A stretch of 64,000 nt of DNA from Chrysophaeum taylorii. Lineage: Eukaryota; Sar; Pelagophyceae; Pelagomonadales; Pelagomonadaceae. A program made the translations under genes and the position numbers. The notes beneath the pieces are model-generated. The model was not told where the DNA came from, did no database searches, and saw only the letters and a list, made by a program, of their open reading frames with translations. The stretch is from assembly GCA_029834535.1 (NCBI GenBank), contig JAQMWT010000340.1, positions 124,001 to 188,000 on the forward strand, given 5' to 3'. The first letter of the stretch is position 1, and each line of letters opens with the position of its first letter. Shown in pieces: positions 37,325-54,418 of this stretch.

Positions 37325-37920
37325 TCCTAGGGTTTAGGAAAAAACTCAAAGGTTAGCGAACGTGCGCTGATCAAAGCAGCTTAGGTTGGCGGGGGTGAGA
37401 GCGTCGAGCTGAAATGAGAGTGGGGTGGGAGGGTGTAAGGGGTGTAAGGTGTAAGTAACGACGGCAAGGCGTTAGCCTAACCGTCCGGGCGCCGCCAGGG
37501 GCCCTGCGGCCGAGAGACGTAGGGGCCGTTGGCGTTTCTGTAAGGGCCTTGGCGCTCCCTGAAATGCGCCTGTGCGTAATGCCGTTGCCGGAGGTGGGCG
37601 GTGGCTGAACCGCCTTCGACATACTGGAGGCCTGCTAGAAGGAGACGGGCACGCTCACGATGCACCGTGATGGAGAGACGCCGGTAGAGGCGCGTTGTCT
37701 GAGCCGCCTTGGCTGCCGCGAGGGAAGGAGCACCCTCCTTGAGGCCGGTGTTGATGCCAATTTGACTCCTAGGGTTCAGGAGTAAACTCAAAGGCTAGCG
37801 AACGTGCGCTGATCAAAGCAGCTTAGATTGGCGGGGGTGAGAGCGTCGAGCTGAAATGAGAGTGTGGTGGGAGGGTGTAAGGTGTAAGGAAGGACTGCAG
37901 GGCGTTAGACTCCTAGGGTT
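37325..37920 (+). repeat. inner tandem repeat in the copia 3' LTR
   Basis: Two copies of a segment starting TCCTAGGGTT (37325 and 37768) and containing CGTGCGCTGATCAAAGCAGC and GCGGGGGTGAGAGCGTCGAG. A third TCCTAGGGTT closes the array at 37911. It enlarges an otherwise about 200-bp LTR, whose flanking parts match 20029-20213. A diverged inverted copy of its core lies at about 55880-55985. Confidence 0.65.
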
Positions 37921-40900
37921 AGCTCTCTTAGTTCTAGCACATTTTTAATTCAGAAAAACGCTGTGTTATTCACACCGTGCTGTCCTCGTTGTTAGAGCAC
38001 AGGACGAGGGCAGACTGACTACCACTGCTCTCACTCCACTGAATGGTAACACAGTTGAAATTACTGTTCTCTAAGAAGCATGTTCAGTATAAACATAGCA
38101 GAAAGTGACGGTGGAAGAGGGTGACAGGGAGTTCCATCCGTCGTGAGGTGCGTAGACACTGGTACGCTGGCTGTACACTTGGTTTGCAAGAAAACACCAT
38201 CAAGCCGTGGGAACGAGACAGAAGATTAGTGCGCAACGGAAGAACGTGTAGTACAAGCAAAGCCTGCTGTTCCCCCTCTGGGCGGATAGCTGTCCAGTGG
38301 ATACCACCTGAGGTGTTGAGGGCGGAGAGGGTGGAAGATTTAAAATCGAGGACGCGATGCTGAAGGTCCCGTCGGAACTCAGCGAGTTTGCCACCAGCGG
38401 ATTTGTAGGCGCCAACAGTAGAAGCTTTAAGCCGAGCATTGACAGAGGCTATGGATGAGGCTTTGCGTTGGTTGGGGCGCCGAGTCCCTGAGACAGACAA
38501 GTTCGATGTTATCTTGGGAGAGCAGGTCTTTGTAGGATGGAAGTGGTGGTGGTGGCGAGAGAGTGTTGCCGTCGACAGGTGGAGGAGTGGTAGGAGCAGT
38601 GTCAGGAGTTGTCTGAGACGAGGACGGCGCGGATGCGGGTCGAGGAGGCGGTGAAGGAGCAGGAGTAGGAGTCTGCCCCCTCTGAGTTTGATTCCCCCTC
38701 TGCAACGCATCATCGGGGTTGTCATCTCAATGTGGTGTAATACCGAAGGGAACTGGCTGAGCATCGGGTGATGGAGCATGTTCCGGGTCGAGGGTGGAAC
38801 GTTTGATCATGCACGTAAAGATGAGCTTGGGGGAAAGACGAAGCTGTCCGTTCTCTGGGTTGAGAACAACATCAGCCTGATGATCGACATGTGGAGATAC
38901 TAGTGGGTTTTGTGAGTTGGCGCAGCAGAGGTAAAGTTATCTGCGGCGGGAAGGTTCATATTTGTGATGTTCATGAGGCTCTAAGAGGAGGAAACATTCA
39001 CTACCAAAGACTTTGAGGAGGTCATGCTGAGGGGTGCTAAGTTGGTTGTAAAGAAACTGCCGAGGTCTAATGATGGCGCTGTGGATGCGGTCAAGGGTAG
39101 CGTTTGGCAGAAATATTGTAGGACTGAATAGTATGGATAACAGACCATGGGAAATCAATGGCCGGCTCAACGATTTTAGCACCATGGTAGTGAGCATTGT
39201 TAAGGTTACGAAGACGGGTAGAGGAGGCAGAGGCTATGAAGCCTATAGCCTGCTCGACCTCATGGTCAAAGGAGTGAAGGTGTGGCGGAAAGACGACGAG
39301 ATTGATGCATTTTTTGACACGGTATGGTGTAGTCACATGCAAGCTAATGTATGGACGAAAAGCGTCAGAGTACACCGTGAGCAGGTAGACCTTGAGTTAG
39401 GTTCTGCAGAAGGCATGCAGGAATCCAGCGCTTGCGTGAATTCAGTCGCGTTGGTTGTGCGCGTAAAGTACGCCAGTAAGAATTTTGACAAGAGTTCTTT
39501 GAACAGGATGATATGGGTAAAACCACCCCATTCAGAGGGAATGGTGACATAGCCTCCATCGCATGCCCAGACTTCACCGGGCTGGTGAGTCTGTTCGAAG
39601 TTGGGCTTGGTTTGATTATGATGATCATGGCGGTGACGTTTGTTATGACAGATGCAATCGATGCATATATCCCTTTTCGGGATGTCAGAGGCAGAGAAAC
39701 CAGGACGTGCGAGTACGTCAAGGGCCTTTGCTGCTACATTATCAGGGCAGTGATGCGTTAGATGGAAACGGTTGGCCCGTTCTTTAGCATTCTGATGCCC
39801 CACTGTGCCATGCGGTAGAGACTTGCGAGGAATCGATTTTGCGGGTACGTGCTTCTTCCTACGTACGCTGAATTTAAGCTCAGTACGTGGGTTTAAGGAA
39901 GGTACATCTCTGTCATCGGTAGAGTCCGCGTTGGCATGCTCATTTTCATCTGAGGCTGCCGAAGTAAGTGCTTCTTCAGGTATATTTCCTGAGGAGCGGT
40001 AGTTTAACGACATTTCGGTCCAGCTTCGGTTGGAGATATGGTTCATGAAAGCACTTGCTTGAGAAATGGTATCAGAACTGTGACTGAAGGGAGACAGTTC
40101 GCGAGTGAGAAAGGTAGACATATATGTTGTCTTCTTCAGAATTGCAGTATCATGTCGAAAGTTAGGTGCCAACATAAGAGACTTCATGCCGAAAATTATG
40201 CGACAGAGGTTCGTATAGGGCTTATGGTAAGTACCAGCAGGCAGGGCATTGCTGAGAAGATCGCAGCAAAGATCACTCTTGAGAGAAAGCAGGAAAGACA
40301 CTTGAGGAGGAGTATGGTTATTGGCTCTGATAAGTTCAGGGCGCGTTGGGTATCGGTGCTTTCCATTTCGAGGATCGAGTAATATGATGCTGGCATATCC
40401 ACGTATGGTGGGCAAAGGGGCAAGAGTGGATTTTATAGCCAAGCTTGCGATTGCTGTTCCGTAAATAGCCAAGATAGCGACTATGAGACAAGGGATAGTC
40501 TTCTAGGGCAAAATGCTTGTCCATAAAAGAAAAGTGGTAGCGGGTTGAATCGTAGGCGACACAGTGCGGCATAACAAGGTCACACTGAGTGAAGTGAAAA
40601 AAATTTCGAATGGCAGGAAGGTTGCCATGAGCAGTGTCGACCTGGGGATAGGCCTGAGCAAGCCAAAGGTAGTCTTGGAAAGGATCCAAATGGATCGACT
40701 TGTCGGCTGGATTATCGGAAGCTGTGAGCGTGTAGGTAGACCCAAATGGGTCGATAGAGGCCTTATACTTGTTGGCTTTGTTCTCAACTAGGAGGTTACC
40801 TTCAGAGTGTTTACCACCAGAGAGAAAATGGATGTTGTAGTTAGATGAAGAGTTTGCAAGGAATAACCTGTGTGCAGATTGGCTTGTTTCGAAAATCGTG

Positions 40901-41142
40901 ACATAATAGGACACAGGAGTAGGTGAGTTAGGCAAGAGCCTTGTGAGCACATTGTAGAGAGTGACAAATGCCGAGAGGCGCACGGGATTAGATGGTCCCT
41001 GTAGTGCTTATTGGAGGTCCGCATGAAACCCAAATTCTGGTATGTGCATTCAGGATGTGACTTATGGGTGGTTTGTTCGAGAGCTTGTTGGGAGTGAAGT
41101 CTGAGAAACAAGAGATTCAAGTTCACTCATACTTAACCGAAT

Positions 41143-41457
41143 GGGCCGGTCACGTCGCCCGCATGCCCTTCTCCCGACTCCCTCGCAAGATGCTCCCGTC
41201 TTGGTTCCGCTCCAAGCGCCCACCGGGGGCTCCGCAGACGACGTACGGGAGGACGCTCGCGAAGGCACTCCGGAAATGCGACATCCCCTTCAACTCGTGG
41301 CACGACCTCGCACAAGACCGCGCGCAGTGGCGGTCCGCCATCAACGCCTTTTCATCCCTCGCCTCTACCCCAACTGGGTGATTTTGCTCTGTGATCCTGG
41401 ACCGGCTCGTGCCGGCCCAGCCTGGCTCCCATGAGAGATCCGAAGTTAGTTAGTTAG
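41143..41457 (+). mobile_element. 5'-truncated TTAG-tailed LINE, RT C-terminus
   Basis: 315 bp flanked by perfect 9-bp duplications TTAACCGAA (41134-41142 and 41458-41466). It encodes the intact C-terminal end of a LINE reverse transcriptase: WAGHVARMPFSRLPRKML, KRPPGAPQTTYGRTLAKALR, WHDLAQDRAQWRSAIN, stop at 41379-41381. A 76-bp 3' UTR follows, ending GTTAGTTAGTTA. It is the best reference copy in the window for the tails at 1436, 30701, 32976 and 34098. It lies antisense within the minus-strand copia element. Confidence 0.85.
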
Positions 41458-44400
41458 TTAACCGAACGGAACCAGTGCGAGAGTATTGTGGAAATGATTT
41501 GGGTGAGGACACCAGTGGAGGCTCTGGGTAGATTCGGATCCAGTTCCTAGCGAGTTCCTTCGGCACCCAGAGTGCTTTTGGAACAGAAGTGGTATCGTCT
41601 GCGATGTCCAGAAACCGTTTTGGGTGTTGATTGGGCCAGGAGAGCGTGTTGATGTTGCCTGTGTTACACCTACGAGCAACACAGATCCACCTCTCTCGAG
41701 ACTGGTAATCGCCGCAGAGATTACCAGTCTCAGTCGACAACGTCAACCGTGTAATCAAGGGTGGCATGGATAAGGATAGCCACAGAAACATGATCACGAT
41801 GTACCTGTTTATGTGGCAGGGTCATTTCCGCTAGAAAAACGAGGGGTTTTAGCAGCTTGATGACGGTAAGCGTGCTGTCAAATAGCGAGCATCGTCCAGT
41901 ATGCTGACCAAATCGGAGCTTTTGGGGTTCTTCAGAAGATTGCGGTTGGTGCAAGGGGGTGAGATTTCTATGATATCACAATACAGTTTACGTCTCTCCT
42001 CCTCAGTAATAGAGTGGAGTTTGTTAATAAAAGAAGGGAGAGATTGGAAAATTAACACATCTGGAAATCGTCTACGTCATATGAGTACAAGAGTATCATC
42101 AGACTCGACAGCAACTTATTGATGTTCAGGACTGAGTCATTATTAGCGTGTGACAAGAACGTAGGGGCTGATAAACCAGAACACAGTAACATGACAGATG
42201 GTTTACGGGACTTGCCGTGTTCAACAGATAAGAACACTGGTCAGGAATGCGGTCATACCAGTGGTGTCGTGTTGTTGCGCACATAGTCATTGCGCTTTCG
42301 AAGGTTAAGTAGTACAGGACGGAGCCAAGGATGTGAGTGTAATTTGGTCATAAGGTACGCGTAATAATGACACAGGTCCCTGTTTTCGTTATATCTTTCA
42401 AGTGGAAATGCTAACGATCTTAGTTGCATGTTCCTGTCACGTGCAAGTGTGTAAGGCAGGCAAGGTAACGCTGATAAACCATGATCTACACAATGAATGG
42501 GTACCTTGACATCTTTGTCTATGAGACTTGTGAGGTGGGACAAACTTGGTTGATCGCTGCTATTAAGCGGAATTGTCAGTTTAGCCTTGTTCCACTCTGG
42601 AGCAGAGAGAATAACGAGGTGACGTCTTTTTGCTGGTTGTAAAAACAAGGCGTAGTCAATTTTAACATAGCCTATGTTAGGGTGATCAGGTAATGGCGTT
42701 ACTATGTTCTTGGTTAGCGTTATATGTGAGACCTGCTGTTGACATGTAGCAGATTGGACAACGGGAGCGGTTTTAGGATCAACAGGCACGACGTGATTGG
42801 GAATCGCGAAGTCAAATGTTGTCATCAAGGATATTGATGCGCAACTATCTAGGTAGAGAAATTGATAATGAAGAGGGAGGTTATGATCCCCCATATACTT
42901 GGTTAAGGATGCATTGTCGCTATGGACACTCGTAGAAGGAATGCTCGCTGCAAACAAACTTGATTGTCTCATGAGCTTTGATGTGACAATTACTCTGGTG
43001 AAGGAGAAAGATTGTTTGACTGCACCGTAGCACCGTAGCTTGAGCAGAGCTATGACGGCACATTGCTGCTGTCACGTGAGACGATAGTAGATTCAGCTGC
43101 TCAGGTGTTAACTGGGCAATGGCTGCTTCCGAAAAGTTCACAGTCTCGGTGGGAGCAGAAATGGCGTTAGTTGGACCATCAGAGCCAGCAGACTTAGTAG
43201 GATTGGTTTCAGAAGCGGTAGGATGCTCTGGCCCATAGTTTAACGGCGTTTCGGTCGAAAGCAGGTGTGTGTGGGCACTACGCACAATATTATCGGCATA
43301 ATTAAGCTGTTCGTTAAGGCGAAGAATTTCTGTGCTATCGTCCTAAGCGCGGGTAGAGATAGTGTCGGCAGAGTGCATTAATGTCTCAAACAGTTTGTTT
43401 ATGTTTTCCTGTAATTGCACTGTGGTGGTATTATGCGGAGCATGCCGAGAGAGTTCTCTGTATTGATCCTTGAGGGCGTGCAGAGTATGTTTAGTGCGAT
43501 CGAGTAATTTCATATCATATCGGGCAGAGCGATCGAAAGTTCGCGCATACACGGGTTTGTCATTGGACTGACCAGGGCCACGTGGTTTGGTAACATAGGA
43601 GTCACCAGGGCGGTAATAGCTTAGGTCATTGCGCGAGAAAGGTTGACTTGCGTCTATAGCAATCCTAAGCCGTTTTGCGTTAAACTGAGGTTTGGAGAGT
43701 CCAGAGGCTGCGGCAGTAAGAGACGTGAATACGTGAGCTGTATGATCGAGTTCAGTGTCAGTAGTGTCCAACAGCTGATTTAATAGAATCTTTGGCTTCT
43801 GATGCGTCGACAGACCCTCCACATAAGGTAACCAAGAGACAGGAGCCTCTAGGCGTCTTTTGTCTTCGGCATTGTTAGCAACCGAGTTAAACAAGTCCAA
43901 GGCGAATTCCAGAATATGGGAGGAATCGGATGGATGAGATCGTTTTTCTGACCCAGGTTGAGATCTTGGAGATGTGCATGTCTCATAGATAACGCACATT
44001 TCGACCCAACCTCGGTCGTACCTCTGCTATCGTGCTGGTACTATTGGCGAAGTGTTTGTAAATTTCCTCATCGACTTTTCGACAGAGCGTGGGTTCGTCG
44101 ATTTGAAGATTAGTTTCTTCGGGGTTGAGTTTATAAGAAAGATGCCTGAAAGACTGCACACATTCAAAAAAGACATGTACATACTAGTTAGGATTATAAA
44201 CGACGGCGTTGAATTGCTGTTTGAATTACGCGACGTCGTTAGACGAAACAGTTTCATACAAGTCAAAAATGCAACAAGCATTGTAGCGCGCGTTTTGTTA
44301 GGGAGATAGTGCATATTATTGCACAGTTTAGTTATGGCTGGCCAGGCCGCGAGAGCAGGTGTTTGTTAATACTCTCGTGATTGAAATAAGTATACAAAAT

Positions 44401-45534
44401 GGTTGCATACATGTATTTTGGTAAGTATGCCTGGTAAGTATGCCAGTCAGCATGTGTTAAAGCAAACATGGACACTGACGCGTTGATTCTGCCATCAAAG
44501 CCAAGTTCGCGAGGATAGGTGAGGTTAAGATTGCGTTCACCATCCTTAAAGCGATCGTTAATTTCGGGGCGTACTGCACGAACTTCGTTATCATAGCAGA
44601 CAGTGGCCAACTGTGCTACTTCATGATCCGGAAGATGTGGGAACGCTTCAGCAGTGAAATGCCAGACCTGGTATTCTTTCAGGGGGCAAATCTTCAACTG
44701 AACCAAGATTGAATTCCGCCACTCTGGCGTTTTGCCAGTCCAGGAAGACCCGGCCAAGAATCCTATTGCGCAGGACTTCATAGTCAGCGCAGGACCTTGT
44801 ATAGGCTTCATACGAGTCGTCGTACTCGAAGAGAGCCTCGGCATGATGAAAGCGAAGCATCTGCCGAATCTGGCGCACTTGGAGAGAAACTTTGCGACTC
44901 TGGAGTTGGAAGCGGTTCCCTTCGTTGAGAAAATCAACAACGGGTGCTTCAAGCTTAAGAATATCTGCACCCGTGACTGACTGCTTCGGGTGCATTTCTT
45001 GCTGCTCGTTCTGCCATGAGAACTGCGACGTGAAAATGTAGGTTCGGTCAGAGCAGAGTTGACTACTTCTAGACATTCTAGGGGGCTCTGTCTATCGGAA
45101 GTGTATGTACGCTCATCGGTTAAACGATGGAAGATGCATATATAGCAACCGTGCAAACTGTGATTCCAATCAGTGTGAGGCTAGCACTGACTGGCAGCTG
45201 TTGTTAAGTTGTGCTCGAGTGAAAGAGCTGTTAGTGCATCATCGTTGAGCGTCTAGGTGGACATACCCAAAATATTCCACGGCGCGCGTGCAATCAGTAC
45301 AGTTAGACAGAACACACACACACACCAACGCTCTCACGACAAAACGAGAACATATAAACAGACACACAAAGTTGCGCAGTCTTATTAACGTGTGTGGTGT
45401 AGCTATGTACAACCCATGTTAATAAGCATATATACAAGCGTGTTGGTTGTGCATGGCGAGGCTAGACTGGCGCGGTAACCAGTCCAATACCCATCAGTTA
45501 CGTGCATGCAACACATGATTCTTCAGGACCGACC

Positions 45535-45550
45535 CGCTGGGCCCATAACC
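45535..45550 (-). promoter_or_regulatory. half-tRNA-iMet primer-binding site
   Basis: Immediately inside the LTR end, the minus strand reads GGTTATGGGCCCAGC. This is the complement of the anticodon arm of eukaryotic initiator tRNA-Met (GCTGGGCCCATAACC), not of its 3' end. It is the primer arrangement known for Drosophila copia, where a half-tRNA fragment primes minus-strand synthesis. Confidence 0.75.
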
Positions 45551-45776
45551 TGCAGAGTATTATTCCGCGAGGCAGTGGTATAAAGTCACTGAAGAAGAAC
45601 CATCCCGTCTCTGACACAGTCTGGCAGAGGTTAATAAGTTCAGGGAACAGGTTGTTGTTCCCCTAGCCTCAGCACACGACAGACGACACATAGGACAACA
45701 ACACCTAGTTCAACATGTAATCCCACTTACCTACGGGACGCGCTATAATCCAAGATGAAGAACGTGAACACAATCA
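45551..45776 (-). repeat. 5' LTR of the minus-strand copia-type element
   Basis: 226 bp with TG...CA termini in element orientation. It aligns with 19809-20020. It is followed outward by GTGGA and then unassigned sequence. Confidence 0.7.
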
Positions 45777-45918
45777 GTGGAGGATTTTTTGTTTTTTCAA
45801 TAAAGGTAATAAGAGAGCACCAGACCTTGATTTTATAAGTGGCGGGACGGCGGGGACCTGCGGCGACCTGAGGTTTAGAACGAACCTAGATTCGACAACC
45901 ACGATCGCCACCTTGCAC
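45777..45918. other. unassigned spacer
   Basis: Short AT-rich to mixed sequence between the LTR and the ATT microsatellite; no gene or repeat seen. Confidence 0.4.
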
Positions 45919-50111
<4,193 letters not shown>

Positions 50112-51484
50112 ATTATTATTATTATTATTATTATGTGTTTGAAAAAAGACCACCACAAAAAAAAAAAAATAGTAGACATGTGAGGAAGCTATGACACTTA
50201 CCCCTGCACCACGTATCCAGTATCCCTACGCCATTCTCTTATCGCTAGTCTAACGCCTCATTCCATTCGTAACATGGTACCAGGTGTCGTCGGCGGTCGA
50301 ACGACTGCTTGACTTCACGGATAACGGCGACTCCTCCTCGGCTTCAGTTCATTGCTACGTGTTCGGTTCGTTATCGTTTATCATGTCCTCGATCGAAATT
50401 AAGGATAGCAAGCTTTCGCACAAACTTGATGCCTTCAGCGGTGCGCGACATCTTTTCCACCACTGGCTACGTCGTCTCGCGAACATGATCATCTCTACCG
50501 GCGATCACATTATCTCGACCAACGATCCTTGGACTAGCATTTCAGCATCTCGCTGCTCTGAAGAAGACTTTCGCGTCAAGTAACAACGTTGATATCCATG
50601 AAAACCGCGACATGAACCCCACGCGAACAACATGACAACCGCGACATGAACTTCACGCGACTTTACAAGCGCATTACCGATGTCTACATGGGCCGTGGGG
50701 ATCGCGTAGCGAACTTCCTCAACAAGTTCATCATCGGAGTATACAAGTTGCTCGGCATTGTACCTGATCCGACGCACCCTCGAGTGTGTCCTCGCATTTG
50801 ACTACGTGCATCGTGCTTCAAGCCTTACTGGCTTTGTTTTATCGTCTCGCATTTCGTACCGATGAATGTGGTTGTACCCTTGAGAAGTTCAACAACAACC
50901 AATTTCGATGGCATGCACAACCACTTTCCGCGCGTCGTCCCCGACTTCAGACTCTTCCAACTGACCTACCCTAGACGCCCCCCTTTCTCAACAACCTGGC
51001 TCTACTCGATTCCGACACACTACCCGATGTCCTTTTGGCGGCTGCAAGGATCACTTTAAGGGGACTGCCGCAAGTTTCAAAGTTCTTAGCTATTCCACGA
51101 CAACGCCCTACCCACCATCGCCGTTCTTCTCAACAGCGCAACACTTCCAATGACTCCAAAAACACCCAACAACACCAACCCAAACCCACCACCACTAACA
51201 CTACCTTTTCTGCTCCTATGCCTACTCCCACCTTGACTGATTCTAGTTCCACTCCGCCGCTTTTCTTAATACCACCACCTATTACACCCCCATTCACCGC
51301 CTTAAACGGCCACACCCACCGTCTCACATACACTTCCCGATTCTCTATCTTATCATCTTTGCACCTTTCTGCCAATCAAGATAATTCCAAGTCAGCGTGT
51401 GTACCGCCGAATGTCTGATGCAAGCACATCAACAACCCCATCCCACGGAAGCCCCTCGTTTTTGTTTTTAGCTCCCATTGCACA

Positions 51485-51720
51485 GGCGCCTCGTTCTGTA
51501 TTTTCCGCTATTCGTTGCTCAACCCCTCGTTCTGTATTTTCACCTCGTCGTTGCTCCAACCCTCGTTCTGTATTTTCCCCTCGTCGTTGCTCCTCTCCTC
51601 GTTCTGTCTTTTCACCTCGTCGTTGCTCCCCTCCTCGTTCTGTATTTCGCCTATTTGTTGCTCCACTCCCCGTTGTGCATTTTCAGCTATTCGTTGATCC
51701 ACTCCTCGTTGTGCTTGTCG
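51485..51720 (+). repeat. 36-bp coding minisatellite in copia
   Basis: About six to seven tandem units of roughly 36 bp encoding PRSVFSPRRCSS-like repeats (CCTCGTTCTGTATTTTCACC...). The minus copy at about 49010-49185 carries fewer units, so the array has changed length between two very young elements. Confidence 0.7.
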
Positions 51721-54418
51721 GTTTTGGTAAAACCAGCGAATCACGTTCCATCGCGCATTTCGCCTGCCACAACTAAGCTGTGCCTGTCAATTTTTCGCGT
51801 GCGCAGTTTTCGTGCTTCCTATGTGGTTGGATCGCTCATCTTCGGAATCCTGGACAGACGCTTCTTTGCTGTGTGATTTGTGGTTCTCCTTCACGCACTT
51901 TTTCGCCGCTTTTCTGACCTTTAAAATTCGGTTTTGCTATCGACGTGAATTCCGTGCTCAGCACCCGCGACGCTATCTGCAATGTTCTTACGTGCCACTG
52001 CGACGCTATCTGCAAGCTATCTGCAACGTTCTTACGTGCCACAACTGTTTTGCCACTGTCGCCAACTTCTACCGCAGTCTATTCGAGTATGACGAACGAA
52101 GCTCGCCGCTTGCTCCTCCAACGTTGGCCCATATGGCAACTTCGTTCTTGCGAATGCGAAAACGGGCCACTTTCTTATCTGTCACAGCAGGCTGGCATAC
52201 AGCAGCCTGGTCTACCCGTGTTCGTTCCTTACACCGCTGGCGCGTCCGAAGTCTTCCATCTTCGCGTACAGGACGCGGTCGTGCCCATGGCAACTTGCTC
52301 GCGCCACAACAACCAAACACCCAACGTTCGCATCAACCCTGTTTACGCCTGTTTTTTGCTTCAGTCGCCTCCGACCATCGTCATAACCTGGTCACCATAC
52401 AACATATCTGCCCAAAGGCAACGTTCTCATCAGACGTCTGGTACACCGCCATCATATGTACCAGCCTGTGTTTCCGCTATCTTTGCCCCGCTGCGATCCT
52501 CAGTGGCAACAATCGTCTAACGCACGTCATCCCAGGCACTTTTGTCGCTATTGTTCTTCAGACCTCGATTTTGCTGACAGTTTCACTTACCCGATTTCCT
52601 GCAATGTCAACCACCGAAGGCACTTCAACGTTGTTCTGACTTTCTCGAATCACGCTTCCAAGCTCTCGTCTATTGTTGCCCCATTGTCACCTGTTCCTGC
52701 TGTTGCCCGATTGTCACCTGTTCTTCCGCTGTTCTTCCGCTGTTGCCCCCTTGTCCGCTGTTGCCCCCTTGCCCCCTGTGTTTGATGAGAATGCGCCGGT
52801 TTCACTGGGACTGATCACCCCATCACGTGAACCGACCATTCTACGAGCTCATAAACTCCGACACACCAAAGAGAGAAAACGACAGAAAGTGCAAAAGAGC
52901 ACCAAAGAGAGAAAACAACAGAAAGTGCAAAACAAAGTCGCGCCAAACGGAGCCGACCGCGCAAAGTCGACCAAAGCGCATTACAACAACCAACAAACTT
53001 TCATACTGGCGTTTGTCAACAACGCAATGTCGATTCTGTTTCATCCTGTCACGATGTTGACTCTGTTTCCTCTGTCGCTTCTGTTTCTTTCTGTAACTCT
53101 TTGTATGTCTCTTATGTTAGCTTTCGTTTGTTAGTTCATTATGTCTTCCTTCCCCTTTGTTTAGCTAACACCCTTGTTGATCCCCATGCACACGTTTATT
53201 ACTCTGCTTCCGAAGAAATGTCTCAGTATTCAGACCTTGACGAAACTACTATTACTTCCACCCATTTACGTGAAGCTTTAGCTCCGACCAATCCTGAGCG
53301 TCCTGGCTGGTTGCAAGCCATCGCTAAAGAATACAGCTCTCTTGGTCAGCTTGGTTGCTGGGATGTTATTCGCCTTCCTTCGACGTTTTCTGGCAACATT
53401 TGTACCCTCAAGTGGATCCTCCGCAAGAAGTATGACTCTGGCCGCTTCAAATCGTACAAGGCTCGCCTCGTTGTCCGCGGTTACACCCAGGTTCACGGCA
53501 TTGATTATCATGACACCTACTCACCGGTTGCTAACATCGTCACGATCCCTTTCTTTCTAACCTTTGTCGCTGTTCATGACTGGGATTTGCACAAGTTGGA
53601 TGTCAGCTCCGCTTTTATCCAAGCTCCCATTGACGAAGACATCTATGTCTGGCCACCCGAAGGCTATGCTCCTCGCCAACCCACCGATGATCCCAAAATC
53701 GTTTACAAGCTCCGTCGCTCTTGGTATGGTTGCAAACAAGCTTGTCGTAATTGGTGGCTTTATTTGGCACGCTTTCTCGTCAATGACTGTGGCTTCGTCC
53801 GCGGATCTGGTGACACTTGCAGCTACACACTCATGCTTAAGTCTACTGTCGTTCAGCGCCTTGTTCTCGTCGTTGATGATCTTCTTGTGGCGCACCCCCG
53901 TTCTTGCATTGGCCATTACCAAGCTCCCTTTTTTGCGTTTTTCAAAGCCTTCCCACTTCCGTTGGTCTCCGCCTTACGCGTGCTCGCGCACGTCGCAAGC
54001 TCGCTATCTACCAATCCCATGCTATCCGTGAAATCCTCACCGAACATCGCTTCATCAACAGTAAACCAGAATTTACTCCCGCTCCCAATGGCTCTTCCTC
54101 TTTCTGCGGCTGCTTCTCCTGCACCTGGCTCCCCTGCTCACGTCTTCATGGCACGCATCCCTTTTCGTCGTATTCTCCGTTGTGTCTTGTTTCCTTCTGT
54201 TATACCTCGCCCTGATATCACTTTGTCCGTCGATCAGTGTGCGCGTTTTTTCACACAATCCTGGTAAACCCCACTGGCACGCTTTATCCCACACTCTGCG
54301 TTATCTCAACGGTTCTCAGGATCTTGCCCTTATTCTTGGTCGCGATTCTACCCTTCGTCTCTGTGGTTATTCCGACTCGAGCTGGGCCGACGACCCTGAT
54401 GACCGCCACTCTACAACT

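Larger units (their letters stand above)
28690..38073 (+). mobile_element. Ty1/copia element with methyltransferase-like insert
   Basis: Parts in order: gag-like region from ATG 28705 to about 30487 (charged, with an acidic DDDTSPSEDDIPPD stretch); aspartic protease about 30680-31102 (LIDGG before the insertion, GGASFCFT after it); C5-methyltransferase-like domain 31147-31855; integrase second half 33315-34088 (SDAF...LAENIIKE); reverse transcriptase 35246-36250 (KARLVARGF, VSVDDLLITG); RNase H 36178-36807 (FTDASFAGSSD). The only LTR-like sequence recognised is 3', about 37286-38073, enlarged by an inner repeat. Nested insertions are a LINE tail (30701-30735), a MULE (31830-33247) and a SINE-like element (34098-34495). 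It is broken in several places and has no recognised 5' LTR, so age cannot be dated from LTRs. Order protease-integrase-RT-RNase H identifies copia. Confidence 0.75.
38084..45776 (-). mobile_element. minus-strand copia-type element, lacking its RT end here
   Basis: 5' LTR 45551-45776 (TGATTGTGTTC to ACTCTGCA on the minus strand), then a half-tRNA-iMet-type primer site. The gag region spans about 45156-43343. The aspartic protease is at 42972-42253 (FLYLDSCASISLM). A pre-integrase segment follows at about 41060-40336, then an integrase at 40472-38937. The integrase shows an HHCC-type zinc region (Cys-Ile-Asp-Cys at its end) and WACDGGYVTIPSEWGGFTH. Gene order is copia-like, but the reverse transcriptase and RNase H that should follow toward lower coordinates are not present before the plus-strand element ends at 38073. 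No 3' LTR is recognised, so LTR dating is impossible. A LINE (41143-41457) is inserted in it. It is broken, with several interruptions. Confidence 0.65.

Noticed and set aside
45531-45550. Sequence identical to an initiator tRNA anticodon arm
   Set aside because: Only the arm is present, directly at an LTR end, so it is a primer-binding site and not a tRNA gene.
19809-45776. One 26-kb nested element bounded by the two related LTRs
   Set aside because: The outer flanks CGTTC and GTGGA do not match as a duplication, and the LTRs differ more than a single recent insertion would.
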